DNA of 64,000 nt, taken from positions 434,001-498,000 of the forward strand of contig NC_071668.1 of assembly GCF_028554725.1 (NCBI RefSeq), given 5' to 3'. The notes under the pieces were generated by a model. The model saw only the letters and a program-made list of their open reading frames with translations, was not told the origin of the DNA and did not search any database. The stretch's first letter is position 1. The number at the start of each line of letters is the position of its first letter. Positions 46,925 through 58,500 of the stretch are shown here, in pieces. A program made the translations under genes and the position numbers. Origin of the DNA: Zeugodacus cucurbitae. Its lineage: Eukaryota > Arthropoda > Insecta > Diptera > Tephritidae.

Positions 46925-49900
46925 TCTATATAATTCTCTAATTATCCAAATGAGTCATGGCGCAAATCGTATGGGATCGATCAATTTTGGAATGAGATTC
47001 GTCAAAATTTGATATAGACACAGATACAAGCAAATTACATTCTGAACTCTCTTTTCGATACATAGGCATATATATGTATCTGGAAATCGGATTGAGGAAA
47101 TATAAGATACGAATTACAAAAACAAAAATACAATTAATATACATATGTACATAAAACAGTTAATAATGATTACAGCACAACTTATCAGGAAAGCGTCTTG
47201 TGCCTTATGTACACAGACCCCATTAAATATAGATTTGCATAAGATTGTGAACTCGTTTGTATGACTTCTAAGTATAATTGTTCAATTATTAGTTATGAAA
47301 ATAAGCGCGATTGTAGGTACACACACACATACACGTGTACTTTGTATATTGAACGGTGCACTGGTAATGGAAGTTATTGCAACTAAAGATACACATATTT
47401 GTCGTAATTAATATAGAATACTTTTAGATGTCATAAAAATGGATTGTGTCATTTGTTGTGAAACATATTTACTTACTTTCTCGCAAATGAAAAACATAAA
47501 ATCTGCACAATTTATCATTCACTAACCCTTTTATTGCGTATTGAATGCATAACTAAATTAGCATTCCGAATTATGTAAGCCACAATATATGCTATTTCTT
47601 TACAATTAATGAGAAGTTTTCTCTGTCCAACACACCTAATGTAGTTTCGATTTATAATGTCTGTAGTTATTTAAGTTACATATTATACCATAAGCAATGG
47701 GTACAACGTACTCTCATAGGCGTATTTTGTATATTTAACATAGTTCAACGATCTTCAATGTTGAAAATTAAATAAAAATGTGTTGACATATTCAAATAAA
47801 AGGTTGATTTGTCTTTAAAAATAAAATAAAATTCGAAATTTAAACTCTGTATAGGCAATGTGTAGAGGAAGAGTTCGTCCACGTCAAATGGAAACACAAA
47901 TTACACTTATTTTCAAATTTTAATACTCTTTATTATTTATTTATTTATTGGTTGTATCATTGTCTTGTACATTTCAAAAATTCATATCCTTATTAAGTAC
48001 TCGTATATTATTATGAAATATCTTAACATTCTACTCTGAATCGTCACACGGGGATTGTTTATCGATTTATGTATGCATGTACTTTGTATATTAAGTTTCC
48101 GTTCGTTTATTTTCATGTGGTGATATATGTATGTATGTATGCATGTATAATATATAATTCACTACGTAATATGAAACTGTTTAACGTTGAAGATAAATCA
48201 TTTATATATTTTTGTCACTTTTTACTAATCCGCTTCATTATATGTATGTATGTATGTTCTTAAATTCTTTATTGTTTGGTTATAGTTCTTTGATTAATTA
48301 TCAGAGTATTTGTACACTTCTTGCTTTAAAAATTGTTGATTAAGGAGTAGTTATGCGATGCGAATATTATAGTGAACACATTGCTACTCGACAATGTTAT
48401 CTGTTTTTTTCATATTAATATTTAGAAAATAAAAATAATGATTATTGTTTTCCATATTTTTTATTTATTTATTTATACTTATGTATGTATGTATTTTAAT
48501 ACCCAGTTCTCCTGGTTTGTTTTGTTGTTGAGAGGTCTTTGGCATTTCATTTACTTAAGTGTTACATTAAACGATTGTAGCAATATTTAATCTATAAAGG
48601 TTTCAATCTAACAATTTGCTTTTTGATCATAGAAATTCGCTTTCGAGCGTATAAAAATTACGGTACTAAATGTCAGTAAGTTTGTTTATAAAAATGTCAT
48701 GGAGAATTATGCGGTCAATACTCATTTTCGCATCAAGTGCATTTACTTAAACACATTCCACCGACTCTCCATAACGAGTATGTTGTGTATACATATATAT
48801 ATATATATTTTTAAGTAAATGTAACCAGATTTAACAACTCTTCAATGATTGGCTTTATTGCATCGGTTCTTTTGTTTATTGATTGGAGCTGTACATAAAG
48901 GATTAACAATGATGCCTTATAAAACGAAGTGTCAATAAAAGTAAAAATATTTTTTCTGTATTTCTAATACATATATACAAACATTCTATCATATACACAC
49001 ATAGCTGTACACATAGCTTTTTAACAAACCGTCAACGCGCCGCCTTCCCTACTACATATGTATGTATGTATTTGTATGTGCGTACTTATCTATACAAATC
49101 TGTGTATATGTATATCCTTGAAAACAAAAGAATTTCCTCAAATATAACATGTAGTTCACTTAAAGCAATAAAGAGAATTAGATTAGCGCTAACACCGAAT
49201 CCAAGTTTAGGCGCGAAACACTTTACTATAATGCATTTGTTTGTTTTTGGTCCAAAGTTAATCATATCCCTTTATAATAAAAAGTGAAATATTCAAATTA
49301 TATTTCGAAGTTCGATCTCTTTATTGCTAAAGGTGTCTTTCGTCTTTTTTGAACATGAAAAATTGTGACCGTCGACTTTTTGGCAAAACAAAATAAAACA
49401 CGCAACTTATTACAAATAATTGTAGTTTTATTTTCAGTAAATTTGAAATTTCTTTTTAAGCTTACAGTAACACAAATTCTTAACTGTCATCATTCATCTT
49501 TTCAATGTAATGTAATCTTATTGTTTTTGTTTTTTTTTTGTGTTGTTTTTCGTACCTACATACAATATGTTTACAGTCAAGCCGACTATAGATAATTAAT
49601 TTTCAAAACTTTTATGTGTATGTATTATAGTAGATATTTTGGATACTTAAGTATTTTTCTGTTTGCGTTTTAATGATGTACAAAATTACACAAGGATAAC
49701 CTATTCAATCTTAATCTTTAAAGGTTATGTTGGTTGTGCTATTCTACATAAATCCTCATCGGAGTTGGAGTAATTCAACTCCGACAGCAGAACTTGTACG
49801 CAATTGTAATTATGCACCTTTTTGGTATTGTTGTTAATATTGTTATTGTTATTATTATTATTATATTATTTCATTAACTTAAATGGCTGATATTATTTCA

Positions 49901-52009
49901 CTACTTAATTGTTATTAACAAACTTATTTGATTTTAGAAATCTTTACAAATTGGTTTTTGTTTTTCTTTGCTTTTTTAACAAAACAAAATCACACGAATT
50001 GTTCCAAGTTTATTGAAATTTAATTCTAATTTGGTCCGAATATTAAAAGACAACAAAATATTTTTGAAAAATATGTATAACAATAAAAAAACGATAGAGT
50101 GACTAAATAGACACAAAAAAGGAAGGCAGAATCGTAGATATGGTTATTAGCGTGCTAATGCTAAAATAAATATTATAAACAATACTAAATAAAATTAAAT
50201 AAAAATATTAGCAATTTTTGTACAATTAAATAATGTCAAACGAACTGAATGAGTTCTTTGCACATATGTATATCTCTAATTAGAAATAATTCTATATGTT
50301 TGTATGTATGTACATATGTATATTATGAGTAACATAACTATGAGTTAACATATACATACATATGTATGTACATATGTATATGTCTGCACTAAACACATAC
50401 ATTTCTGTTTGCTTGTGTCTGTTACTTGATTTTTCAATTAATAAAAAATATATCCACACTAATTGATTATAGATACATGCGTTCTTCCTCAAAACTGATT
50501 TATATTTTAACTGGTGGGCTTATCTGGCTTGTTTTCGTTTCAAACACAATAAACAAATATAGGTTATACGAATATACTATAAATACGTTCATGTTATTCA
50601 TGTAAGCAGAATCATATCTACCTAACATTTTTAATCAATATTTAACAATTCTAGGGCTAAGTGTACAACAGCATAGAGCATATCCGTATTAATTTTCAAC
50701 AATTTTAAAAAGAAGAAAATTCATACAAAAATGGTGAAAATCCAATGTAAATTGCTATGCGTGCCTATTGAACTCAAATAGAGCAGGAGATATTGGAAAA
50801 CAGTAGCAAGTAAGCGTACCTACGTATGTATGTATGTATGAATGTGTGCATAGCATTTACTTAGTGTGCTTTATGGTTCTAAATATATTTTTATTGAATA
50901 ACATTGCTATTCATATACATATGTATGTATGTACAAACTAAATGAACAAAAGCGCTACTTACAAATATTGAATTCATATTTAAAATATACATGTATATGT
51001 ATGTACATAGGTTTTTTAAATAATTTTCTTTTTTGTTTGAATTCCTTTTAAAGCTTTGGTTTCAGTAAATATATTTATATAGATACTTATATACATATTT
51101 GTATGCATTTTTTGCTCTTTAAACAGACTAACAAAAAATTACAGAATAGTTATTTTCAAAAATAAAGGAAAATTACTAGGAGACGGTGCTCGTAATACGG
51201 GGAAATTACAAACAATAAACAGGTTTTAAGAAAAAAATTAAAATGGCTCACATGAGATAGCGAAGAACTAGAATTTTTTAATTTAATTTAATTTTTGGAA
51301 AATGTAAATACTTATTGAAAACCACTGATATTAAAACAAATTATGTGTACAATGTGAGTACACATTATTCCATTGTGTTCCCGCTGACTTTCCTCATGCT
51401 TAGAATCTAAATGATTGCATTAAGTTTTTGTCATTTAACTATTTCCCAACAATTTCTTAGCAGTGTGACGAAAAAAGGACACAGAAGTCCTTAACGAATG
51501 TAATCGGTCCATATATTTTAAATATTTGAATATGCCACAAACACTGCATGTGTTAAATTAAGGAAATTGTCAACAGTAAGTTCTTTTCACCGTTTTTGTG
51601 AAATACATTAAAATCAAGCTGAAGCGCATACAAATCCTTTAAAGCTTACTTCTTGATTTGTGAGCTTGTGACAAGCTTTAAAGCTTTTAGCATGCAAGCT
51701 GCTACATAGAAGGTGAAATTCAATTAAAAGAGAAGCACTTCCATATGTGAGTATTTGGAGTATTTACATTACAATTGTTTAATTGTACTGTTCACAAGCG
51801 AAGCAGAATAAGGGTGTGTAAATATGTAACATACATACAAACTCATATGTATGTATTTGCACTTGTACTGCAAATGTATTCTCACATTAGCACATGCAAA
51901 AAGAGCTCAGAACTCATCTCAACTCAGCCCATCGTATTGGCCTGGTTTAATGTACTCTATGGTAGATCCTTCGAACGCGCCGACTATCAGTCTTATTGCA
52001 CTGCAACGG
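46925..52009. other. Convergent 3' region of Naprt and the polyQ gene
   Basis: About 5 kb of AT-rich DNA with many TATG/CATA microsatellites (48240-48255, 49060-49075, 50300-50380, 50820-50840). Likely holds the 3' UTRs of both flanking genes; long 3' UTRs are usual for regulators like the minus-strand gene. No coding region recognised. Confidence 0.4.
47771..47776 (+). terminator. Candidate distal poly(A) signal for Naprt
   Basis: AATAAA about 850 nt after the Naprt stop; the nearest plain AATAAA in a suitable setting. Confidence 0.3.
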
Positions 52010-55000
52010 TTATATTATCTCCTCTTTGACCCATAATTCGGTGTTTGTTGTTGGTGTTTCTTTTTTGCTAGCCTTTGTGGCGAGAGGTGTTCGGGTCACC
52101 TGATCGTTACATATGTCGTTGTTGTTGTTGACCTTAACATTCACGATGAACTTTTCATCGCCTAATTTTGTAGTCTTATGGACTTCAAGCGACTTCCCGG
52201 ACGTCAAACTAGATTTGCTAATAAGTCTTCCGCCGCGAGCACAATTCTGCTCTTTTTTAATGCTTAATGTACCTGATTTTACATTTACACGGTTCTCACT
52301 AGTTTTCAGTTTAGCGCCGGCGCTATCTTGATCTTCCTGAAAATGTTTGTCAACTTCGTTGAACCTTGTCTTTTCTTTTACTTTTGTCAGCTCGTCCCCA
52401 TCGTCCGCAGATTCGGATATTTTCGCAAGGGCGTCAGAGGCTGACATTTGCGCTTTCTTCATAGATAATTCATCACTGCTGCTGCTGCTGTCGAACAACT
52501 GTCCAGCGGTTGCGGCAGAATGAGGCGACAGTGGCGTATTTGCTGTTGGTAATATCCCCAGGGAGCTACTGTGAGGCGCCTGAACGTCTTTCTCTACCGT
52601 ATGTGAGCTCATTAAGGGCACGTTGATTTCGTCTCCGTCATCATCGGAAGAGTTTGTATCACTGCCGCTAGCATTTGTAACAGTAAAACGGTTAGTATCC
52701 GCATCGTCATCACCCATATCAGGATCGCTCATCTGCGTGTAAGCTTTGTTTTTATTTTTTGAGCACTTGGTGCCATAATCAGACAATTCATTAGCTAACA
52801 AAGCTTCATCTTCCGAATCGATGTTAGGATCATGACTATTTCCTTGTGATGTATGTTCAACTAAATGGCATGGAGTATCTGTGTTTGCTGCATACGTGTG
52901 GTTTAAGCTGTCATTGCTTTCACTGCCACTTTCGATTCTAGAACGCTTCGGTTGCGGCTGTGTACCTATATCACTTTCATTCACATCAGTTTTGCTGTTC
53001 GCTGGCTCATCCACATTTTCTTCAATGTCTACGCTACTTCGGATATGATCAACGGTATTAACAGCATTATCGGCCTTCTCACTTTCTTTATCACTCCCAT
53101 TATCGTCATCATAATCGCTTTCCTTACTGTTGCAAGGAACTTCTTTTTCATCTTCGCTGTCGCTGAATTGATCATTTCCCGACTTATTACCGTTATTGCC
53201 ATCGACAGTTTCTTTAGTTATACTGGTGTTTACAAAATCGTTCTCTCCTTTGATCGATGATGATTTTTTCAGTGGTAAGCTGCGAACTTTTTCATCTTGA
53301 AACCCGTCTCTATTGTCCAAACCATTCGACTGAATGGGAGGTTCTTGTAAACTGAGAATCTGTAAGTGGTGTCGACAAGTCTGAAGTTGTTCTCGAAGTT
53401 CTCTAATCATTGTATCACGTTTATGTATTATTTCGCTGAGCTGAAGATTGCTGTAACGTATTTGTTGGTTTTCGTGTAACACTTTTCGAAGTAGGCCGAG
53501 TACACGATCTCGTTCTTTGGGCCCAGTGTCACGAAGTGCTTCAACTGCCATATCCCAAGGTGATAAAATATTGCTGCTATCCGCCTCTCCATTTACACTG
53601 TCGTCGTCTGTGTCAGTGGACAGCTCGAATTCGGAACCGACGTAAGGCAGTCCATTGTACGAGTGTTGTAGTTGGGATTCCTGCCGATTTTGTGCAACTT
53701 TCGTGGAATGGGTGCTCAAATTTAGCCCTGTTGTGGTAGAAGACTGTGAAGGCGAATGTTTTACATGATGGACATTTTGTTGGGAGCGGATGAGGAGATG
53801 TTGTTGTTGTATTGTTGATAGAGGTTGCTGTTGTTGCTGCTGACGTTGTTGATCGTAAGCGCGCTGATTGTGCTTATAAAATTCATAATGTTGCTGATGA
53901 TGTTGCAATACTTGCATTTGGGGTTGCAGCTGCTGTTGTTGTTGTTGTTGTTGTGAAGTGTGATTTGGCTCTTGTTGCGTATGGAGTTGGGACAGTGCAG
54001 CTGTTGGAGGTAGTGATGGCGGAGGTGTTGGCGATCGAATAATATTCGATCGATTGATTAAGTTTTTGCTTATCCGAATTCGGCTGTGCAATTCGTTGTG
54101 GTTAATATTGTTGCTGGCAGTAAAGTTTGCAGTTATTGGTGTTGGCAGAAGCTTGGCATGCTGATTCACAGTAGCAATAAGCGGCTGATTTTGTGGATCT
54201 CGGCCAGTTTCTCGACTATGAAGAAAGCGTTGTCCACGGTCACCACTAATGTGTTTGCTATCGTTGCAAGGGGCAGGTGATGTGGATGAGGTGATCTCGT
54301 TCGATCCCGAAAATTCTTGAGAACTGTGCGAATCGGTCGGAGATAGAGGGCACGTGCGTGGCGATTGTGCTAGACGGGTTTGCTGCTCCGATTGTGGTAA
54401 TGTTTGAACATGCCTGTGTTCTTGTTGATATTGTTTCGAAGCAGGCAGGTGAGCAGGCAGTAGTTGTTGCTGTGGAGGCGTCGTAGATGCCGTTGACGAT
54501 GTTGAACTAGCTGAAGAGTTTGAGGTATAGAGCGAATGTCGTCGAGGTTGCAATTGCTGCTGCTGCTCTTGAAGTTGCTGCTGTAGCTGATGCATAGCGT
54601 CTACATCACTATGACAACTGTTGCTATTACTATTGCTGTTACTATTACTATTACTGCTACCATTATTATTGCTTAAAATTTTTCGTTGTTGTTGGCTCAT
54701 TGTCAGAGACATAGGCGATATTATTGGCAAAATCGCGTCATTATCGCCAATCGGTATATTTATACGGCATTCGGCAGGCTCATCGTCGCCCCCACCGGCA
54801 TTGGTACAGGGTGGAGACTGCGGCATCTCATTCGGTGTATTGGCACGTTCTTGCTTTATTTTCAGTTCAGTGGGGCACAAATTTGTCAAAGGCGCCTGTT
54901 CTTGAAGTTCTTGTGCGGATTGCTGTTGCTGATGCAGACTTTGTTGCTGCAGCAAGTGTTGCTGTCGAATCTGTTGTATTTCTCGTTCTCTTCGTCCCCT

Positions 55001-55582
55001 CTCGTGCTCGTGTTGCTCACGTTTCTCTCGTTCTCTCGAAAGCTCCTGGTCGCGCTCTCGTTCAACGCGTTCGCGTTCGCGATCTCTTTCTCGGTCTCGG
55101 TACTCACGCTGCTCCTTTTCCCTATCCTTAGCCAATACGCACTTGCGGGGCACAAGAGCCACATTCGGCTGGTAGGTGCGCTCGAAACGTTCCCGATCTG
55201 TGCTACGCACTACTCTTTCCGGATTTTGTAACACTGGTGGTTCTTGACTTAAATAGGGTAGTGTGGAGAATGCGGTAACAGCGTTGTAAGTGGCAGCCGG
55301 ATGTAGGAAAGATTTCGGAGCCCACGGTCTAAACGCCGACATCGAGCCCATCCGTTGCTGCTGCGCACAATGCGCATACATAAGCGATTGATAGTGCTGA
55401 TATTCCAGCTGATAGGCAGCGGCCTCTTCTAGACCCTTCGCTTTCTTCGTTGGAATACCAAGCATTTCGGTGCGCTGTTTGTCGGTCATATTGGACATCT
55501 GTTGGTGTGACAGCGATGTCATATTTGACAGTGGATGTCCCAACTGAGATGTGAGCATTTCATCATCTACATGTAATGCATG
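52010..55582 (-). CDS. Last exon of a polyQ-rich coiled-coil nuclear protein
   Basis: 1,190 codons from an acceptor (TTTTCATTGCAG just right of 55582) to a TAA at 52010-52012. The first in-exon ATG is at 55558; translation may begin there or in an exon further right. Numbering from the exon start: HxxxQ-rich start; a long Arg/Glu/Asp repeat (RERDRERERVERERDQE) near 155-205; many Gln runs encoded by CAG/CAA, the longest near 53935-53955; Ser/Asn repeats; a helical segment with heptad hydrophobics (about 675-745, ERDRVLGLLRKVLHENQQIR onward); and an acidic Ser/Asp/Glu section (about 800-1050). SUMO-type motifs are IKQE, IKKE and, at the very end, VKEE. No zinc finger, homeodomain or bZIP basic region is visible here. 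Probably a transcriptional co-regulator. I do not recognise the family. Confidence 0.8.
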   Translation of the reverse strand, partial: HALHVDDEMLTSQLGHPLSNMTSLSHQQMSNMTDKQRTEMLGIPTKKAKGLEEAAAYQLEYQHYQSLMYAHCAQQQRMGSMSAFRPWAPKSFLHPAATYNAVTAFSTLPYLSQEPPVLQNPERVVRSTDRERFERTYQPNVALVPRKCVLAKDREKEQREYRDRERDRERERVERERDQELSREREKREQHEHERGRREREIQQIRQQHLLQQQSLHQQQQSAQELQEQAPLTNLCPTELKIKQERANTPNEMPQSPPCTNAGGGDDEPAECRINIPIGDNDAILPIISPMSLTMSQQQRKILSNNNGSSNSNSNSNSNSNSCHSDVDAMHQLQQQLQEQQQQLQPRRHSLYTSNSSASSTSSTASTTPPQQQLLPAHLPASKQYQQEHRHVQTLPQSEQQTRLAQSPRTCPLSPTDSHSSQEFSGSNEITSSTSPAPCNDSKHISGDRGQRFLHSRETGRDPQNQPLIATVNQHAKLLPTPITANFTASNNINHNELHSRIRISKNLINRSNIIRSPTPPPSLPPTAALSQLHTQQEPNHTSQQQQQQQQLQPQMQVLQHHQQHYEFYKHNQRAYDQQRQQQQQQPLSTIQQQHLLIRSQQNVHHVKHSPSQSSTTTGLNLSTHSTKVAQNRQESQLQHSYNGLPYVGSEFELSTDTDDDSVNGEADSSNILSPWDMAVEALRDTGPKERDRVLGLLRKVLHENQQIRYSNLQLSEIIHKRDTMIRELREQLQTCRHHLQILSLQEPPIQSNGLDNRDGFQDEKVRSLPLKKSSSIKGENDFVNTSITKETVDGNNGNKSGNDQFSDSEDEKEVPCNSKESDYDDDNGSDKESEKADNAVNTVDHIRSSVDIEENVDEPANSKTDVNESDIGTQPQPKRSRIESGSESNDSLNHTYAANTDTPCHLVEHTSQGNSHDPNIDSEDEALLANELSDYGTKCSKNKNKAYTQMSDPDMGDDDADTNRFTVTNASGSDTNSSDDDGDEINVPLMSSHTVEKDVQAPHSSSLGILPTANTPLSPHSAATAGQLFDSSSSSDELSMKKAQMSASDALAKISESADDGDELTKVKEKTRFNEVDKHFQEDQDSAGAKLKTSENRVNVKSGTLSIKKEQNCARGGRLISKSSLTSGKSLEVHKTTKLGDEKFIVNVKVNNNNDICNDQVTRTPLATKASKKETPTTNTELWVKEEII
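53937..53955 (-). repeat. CAG/CAA glutamine-coding repeat
   Basis: Near-uninterrupted GTT/CTG run on the plus strand encoding eight or more consecutive Gln on the minus strand; the longest of several in this exon and likely length-variable. Confidence 0.75.
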
Positions 55583-58500
55583 CTGCAATGAAAACAAAAG
55601 GAGTCGTTATTTCACCTCACAATCTTAAATATAAATAGTTAATTTACAAATGTTAAATAATAAAATACATAAATAAATAACCAAATGGCATTGTAATTGA
55701 GCATAAGGCACAATTCCCGAATTCCCGAAAAAAATTGATTTAATATAATAATGGCATTTTGGCATTTTGAGTGTTTTGCTGATATCCGACAAAGAGATAT
55801 ACATACTTATGTATACGATATAGAAAGTATAATATTTCTAAACAAACGTAATAAATTTCATGCTATAAAATCTAGAAGCTGCTGAAAACTAGTGTTCAAA
55901 AACCGCTACTTTATTTCACAACGACGCTATTGTCAGTTCGTAACAGTACTATGCTTATTACTTGCTGGCGGTTGACTGTAACTTCTAAACCATGGCCTAT
56001 TGGCGACTCCGTCTCCGACTCGAGGTGCTGGTGAATCGAGTGTCGTCACTCTGCTGCCATGTCGTCTTAAATGGCTAGAGAATAGATAAACGGGGAAATA
56101 TTAGTATTGCTGAGCACTAACGACCCATTAGGCGCAATAGTCGTAAAAATCAAGGACCATAAAGACAACCGACAAAAGCTAAAATGTAAATGTTCAGATG
56201 GGTACGACGTACAACGTCAGCGCAACTTCTGAGGAATGAAACGTTTAAGCTGACATTGAGATACACAGCCGCAACAGCCGGTCTTTCGAACAATCATGGA
56301 GACCGAACAGAAAAGGCGAAGGTGAGTTTCTTATTGCATTGACCTCAACAGCATTGCATTTTGGCTTTACTCCGAAAGCAGCGTTGCTGTCGTAGCGTTC
56401 AACAGATTCTATGCGGCACATAACAGCAGCAATCTGTTTATTGTCACCACGGACAACATGGGGTAGACATATGCTTGTAGACAGCAGACGGTCAGTTCAG
56501 ACGGTCGCACTCGGCTACTACTCTGTAGCCACAGCGAATGCGGCATCCTGCCACTGCCATGTGTCCGCACAAACGTATACACAAATGTATAAACATAATA
56601 TTTGATAAATCGCGGTTTCTTTGGCATACGATATGATTCAGGTCAGTGATGACGACGCGCCCAGTCTTAGTCTCGTACGTAGCGCACATAGAATTTGTAC
56701 ATAAATTATCGGTTAAGCCAGGTTTTATGTACAAACATTTCATAGAGCTTGTGTTCGTTCGCCTTTTTTTGGATGTAAAACTTTTTCGCACATACAATCA
56801 TTTCCGGCAAACAAATACTTCAGATCATCAGCAAATAGTCAGCTACACTGCCAACACAAAAGACACGCACATAAAGTCTCCTTCTATGGCCTAGACGTAA
56901 AATATCAAATAAATAAAAGCACAATCGCAAATTATTCAATGCAACATCAATAAATATCCCCGACTTGTCTTATGTAATGCTTTTCAGTAGGAAAATTCGC
57001 AAAATTCCCAAAATTTGGGAAAATGGTGAGTACTAAATAAACAATTAGCGGAAAGCAGTAAACTAGGTGGGATAAAATGGCATTCGTCAATTCTGCAATT
57101 CTGCTACCGACGTTTGAGCTACAGCCACGAGCCAATTAAGAGCAGATATCGCAAATATAAGAAATTGTGCTTCATAGTTCTACGAGTATATGCTCCTGTG
57201 TATGTATATGTGCAATTAGGTATATACGAGCCTGAGTAAATGCAAATAAGTATTAATTGCAGTGGGAGCAATGACATCCGCTAGGATTTGTTGCAGAAAG
57301 TGTTTCAATTAAAGATTGACAAAATGCAGATAAAACACCACTGCCACCAAGGCAGTGCCCACCCTTCACAACTCTTGTTTACCACGTCCATTTACAATGA
57401 AAAACCGAGAAATTAAGCAGAGTTCATTCACATTGGCGAATTTGTGGTTGAACGACGATTCTATGGAGGTAGAAGTGGGCGATGGAATGGGGTCACCTAG
57501 CCGCCACCTAACTGTCTCTTGTGAAATCTGATTGAAGTTGTGAAGTTGGTTGCGATGTTAACGGGGCTGGCGCATTGTGGGCTAGACGCTTGTGGTGCCA
57601 CGGTTAAAATAAGCAGCATCGAAATGAGGCGAATAGCCTGAATGTGTATGTATGTGATGTGTATGTGTTGCCTCTCGAAACGCTTTATTGTTTTCTTTTT
57701 ACCATCTTTTGTATTGCTAATTGCGAAATGTATACCGTGATAATACTTCTGGTTAAAATTTACTGCATCGCCTAAAAAGATGAATTCATAATTTATTTAA
57801 AATAAAAAATTGTTTAAATTCTCGCTCATCCAACCAACCAACGCACTCATGCCACACACACTTTGTATGCTTCGTATATGTGCTCGTAGTATGCGAATAA
57901 ACTCTCAATGGCTTCATTACCATTTCAGATATTTTTAAAACTTTGGAAAGTTGAGAAGGGGAAGTGTTCGGAAGTTGGTTGTACTCGAAAAGTTATTGAA
58001 AAGATGTGGTTGTGGGGCAGAAGTAATGCGAGATGCACAATTTAAAAACAAAAAGTAGGAAAATAGTGGAAATGTGAAAATGCAGAATATCAACAGCGTT
58101 GAGCACTACTGCAAAAATTTAATTAGACGAATACAGTACGTTGCAATGCCAGTCAGGGGCCGGAGCGCATTGATGGACGGGAAGAGGCGGCAGGCGCACA
58201 ACTGCATACAATAGTGGAAGGTTATATGGCAAACTGTACTAGCTACAGAATTGAGTGACGACCTCTTGACGGGCGGACGAATGAAAGGAAGTGAACGAAC
58301 AACTCATAGCGGTGAAACCTTCGAGTATGGTGCAGGATAGAAGTTGGGGGCTGTCGCTGGATGAACATGATGATGGAGCGTGTATATTCTCCGCAAGTTC
58401 GCCTACATTTATGTATCAGGATATGTAATCTAGTCATTATGCGTCAGTGTCGAGTGATTTAATTTAAGCAATAAATATTTAAATAATACAATAATAATAA

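Noticed and set aside
52113..55231. Plus-strand frames with Val or Leu runs opposite the polyQ exon
   Set aside because: They are the antisense translation of CAG/CAA repeats and charged repeats of the minus-strand gene.
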